Source of the DNA: Strigamia acuminata | Taxonomy: Eukaryota > Arthropoda > Chilopoda > Geophilomorpha > Linotaeniidae | Length of the DNA: 62,000 nt | Direction: 5' to 3' | NCBI GenBank assembly: GCA_949358305.1 | Contig: OX442318.1 | Location: 172,501 to 234,500, forward strand | Part shown: piece after piece, positions 61,981 to 62,000 of the stretch | Position numbering within the stretch: the stretch's first letter is position 1 | Layout: each line of letters opens with the position of its first letter | The notes under the pieces: generated by a model | What the model was told of the DNA's origin: nothing | The model's input: the letters and a program-made list of their open reading frames with translations, nothing else | The model's database searches: none | Position numbers and translations under genes: made by a program

Positions 61981-62000
61981 GGTGGCAAAAAAAGAAGAAA

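Larger units (their letters stand above)
56561..62000. other. 5' flank of the LAR gene, no gene recognised
   Basis: Mixed AT-rich sequence with microsatellites: C-rich CCCCCT repeat (56990-57018), CTG (57803-57848), GAGAGG (58054-58076), TC (61063-61092), and a hexamer array at 61941-61980. Open frames are short, overlap on both strands and carry only low-complexity residues. It may be upstream regulatory DNA, or contain untranslated LAR exons. Confidence 0.55.

Noticed and set aside
1-62000. CRISPR arrays, bacterial operons, tRNA or rRNA genes
   Set aside because: The repeats are eukaryotic microsatellites without spacer structure, the genes are spliced, and no tRNA box A/B pair or rRNA core was seen.

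Overview
This is an animal nuclear genome window. It has spliced genes with GT-AG introns, AATAAA signals, many microsatellites and long AT-rich non-coding stretches, and no operons, tRNA, rRNA or CRISPR that I could find. The encoded receptor phosphatase resembles the insect LAR protein more than the vertebrate ones, as recalled from the families. That makes an arthropod, or at least an ecdysozoan, the likeliest source; I cannot name the species.

Three protein-coding genes can be supported. (1) Positions 1-1979, minus strand: the 5' part of a GW182/TNRC6 (gawky) gene, the silencing partner of Argonaute. It runs off the left edge, and 5' UTR exons probably lie to its right. (2) Positions 6179-7911, plus strand: a complete four-exon FERRY3 (C12orf4) gene of 514 codons. 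Genes 1 and 2 are divergent, separated by about 4 kb that must hold both promoters. (3) Positions 9434-55719, minus strand: a complete LAR-type receptor protein tyrosine phosphatase. Sixteen coding exons join in frame to 2052 codons: signal peptide, 3 Ig, 9 fibronectin III, a Gly-rich stalk, one transmembrane helix and two phosphatase domains. Genes 2 and 3 converge, with stop codons 1.5 kb apart.

About half of the window is one 28.2 kb first intron of the LAR gene (27443-55631), which separates the signal-peptide exon from Ig1. I found no convincing gene in it, only simple repeats and a decayed hAT-like element near 49.7-50.5 kb. The intron inside the D2 phosphatase domain (9872-11830) holds two long fold-back (MITE-like) elements and a short hairpin. 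Sequence right of 55.7 kb is the 5' flank of the LAR gene, with no recognisable coding region.

Functionally, GW182 acts in miRNA silencing, FERRY3 in Rab5-linked mRNA transport on endosomes, and LAR in axon guidance and synapse formation. Their adjacency is not evidence of a shared pathway. I found no unknown multi-gene system. The most notable points are a pair of splice donors 12 nt apart at the position of the vertebrate LAR mini-exon meA, a 30-residue Gly-rich stalk, large GC-rich intron-poor blocks in the LAR gene, and the fold-back elements.
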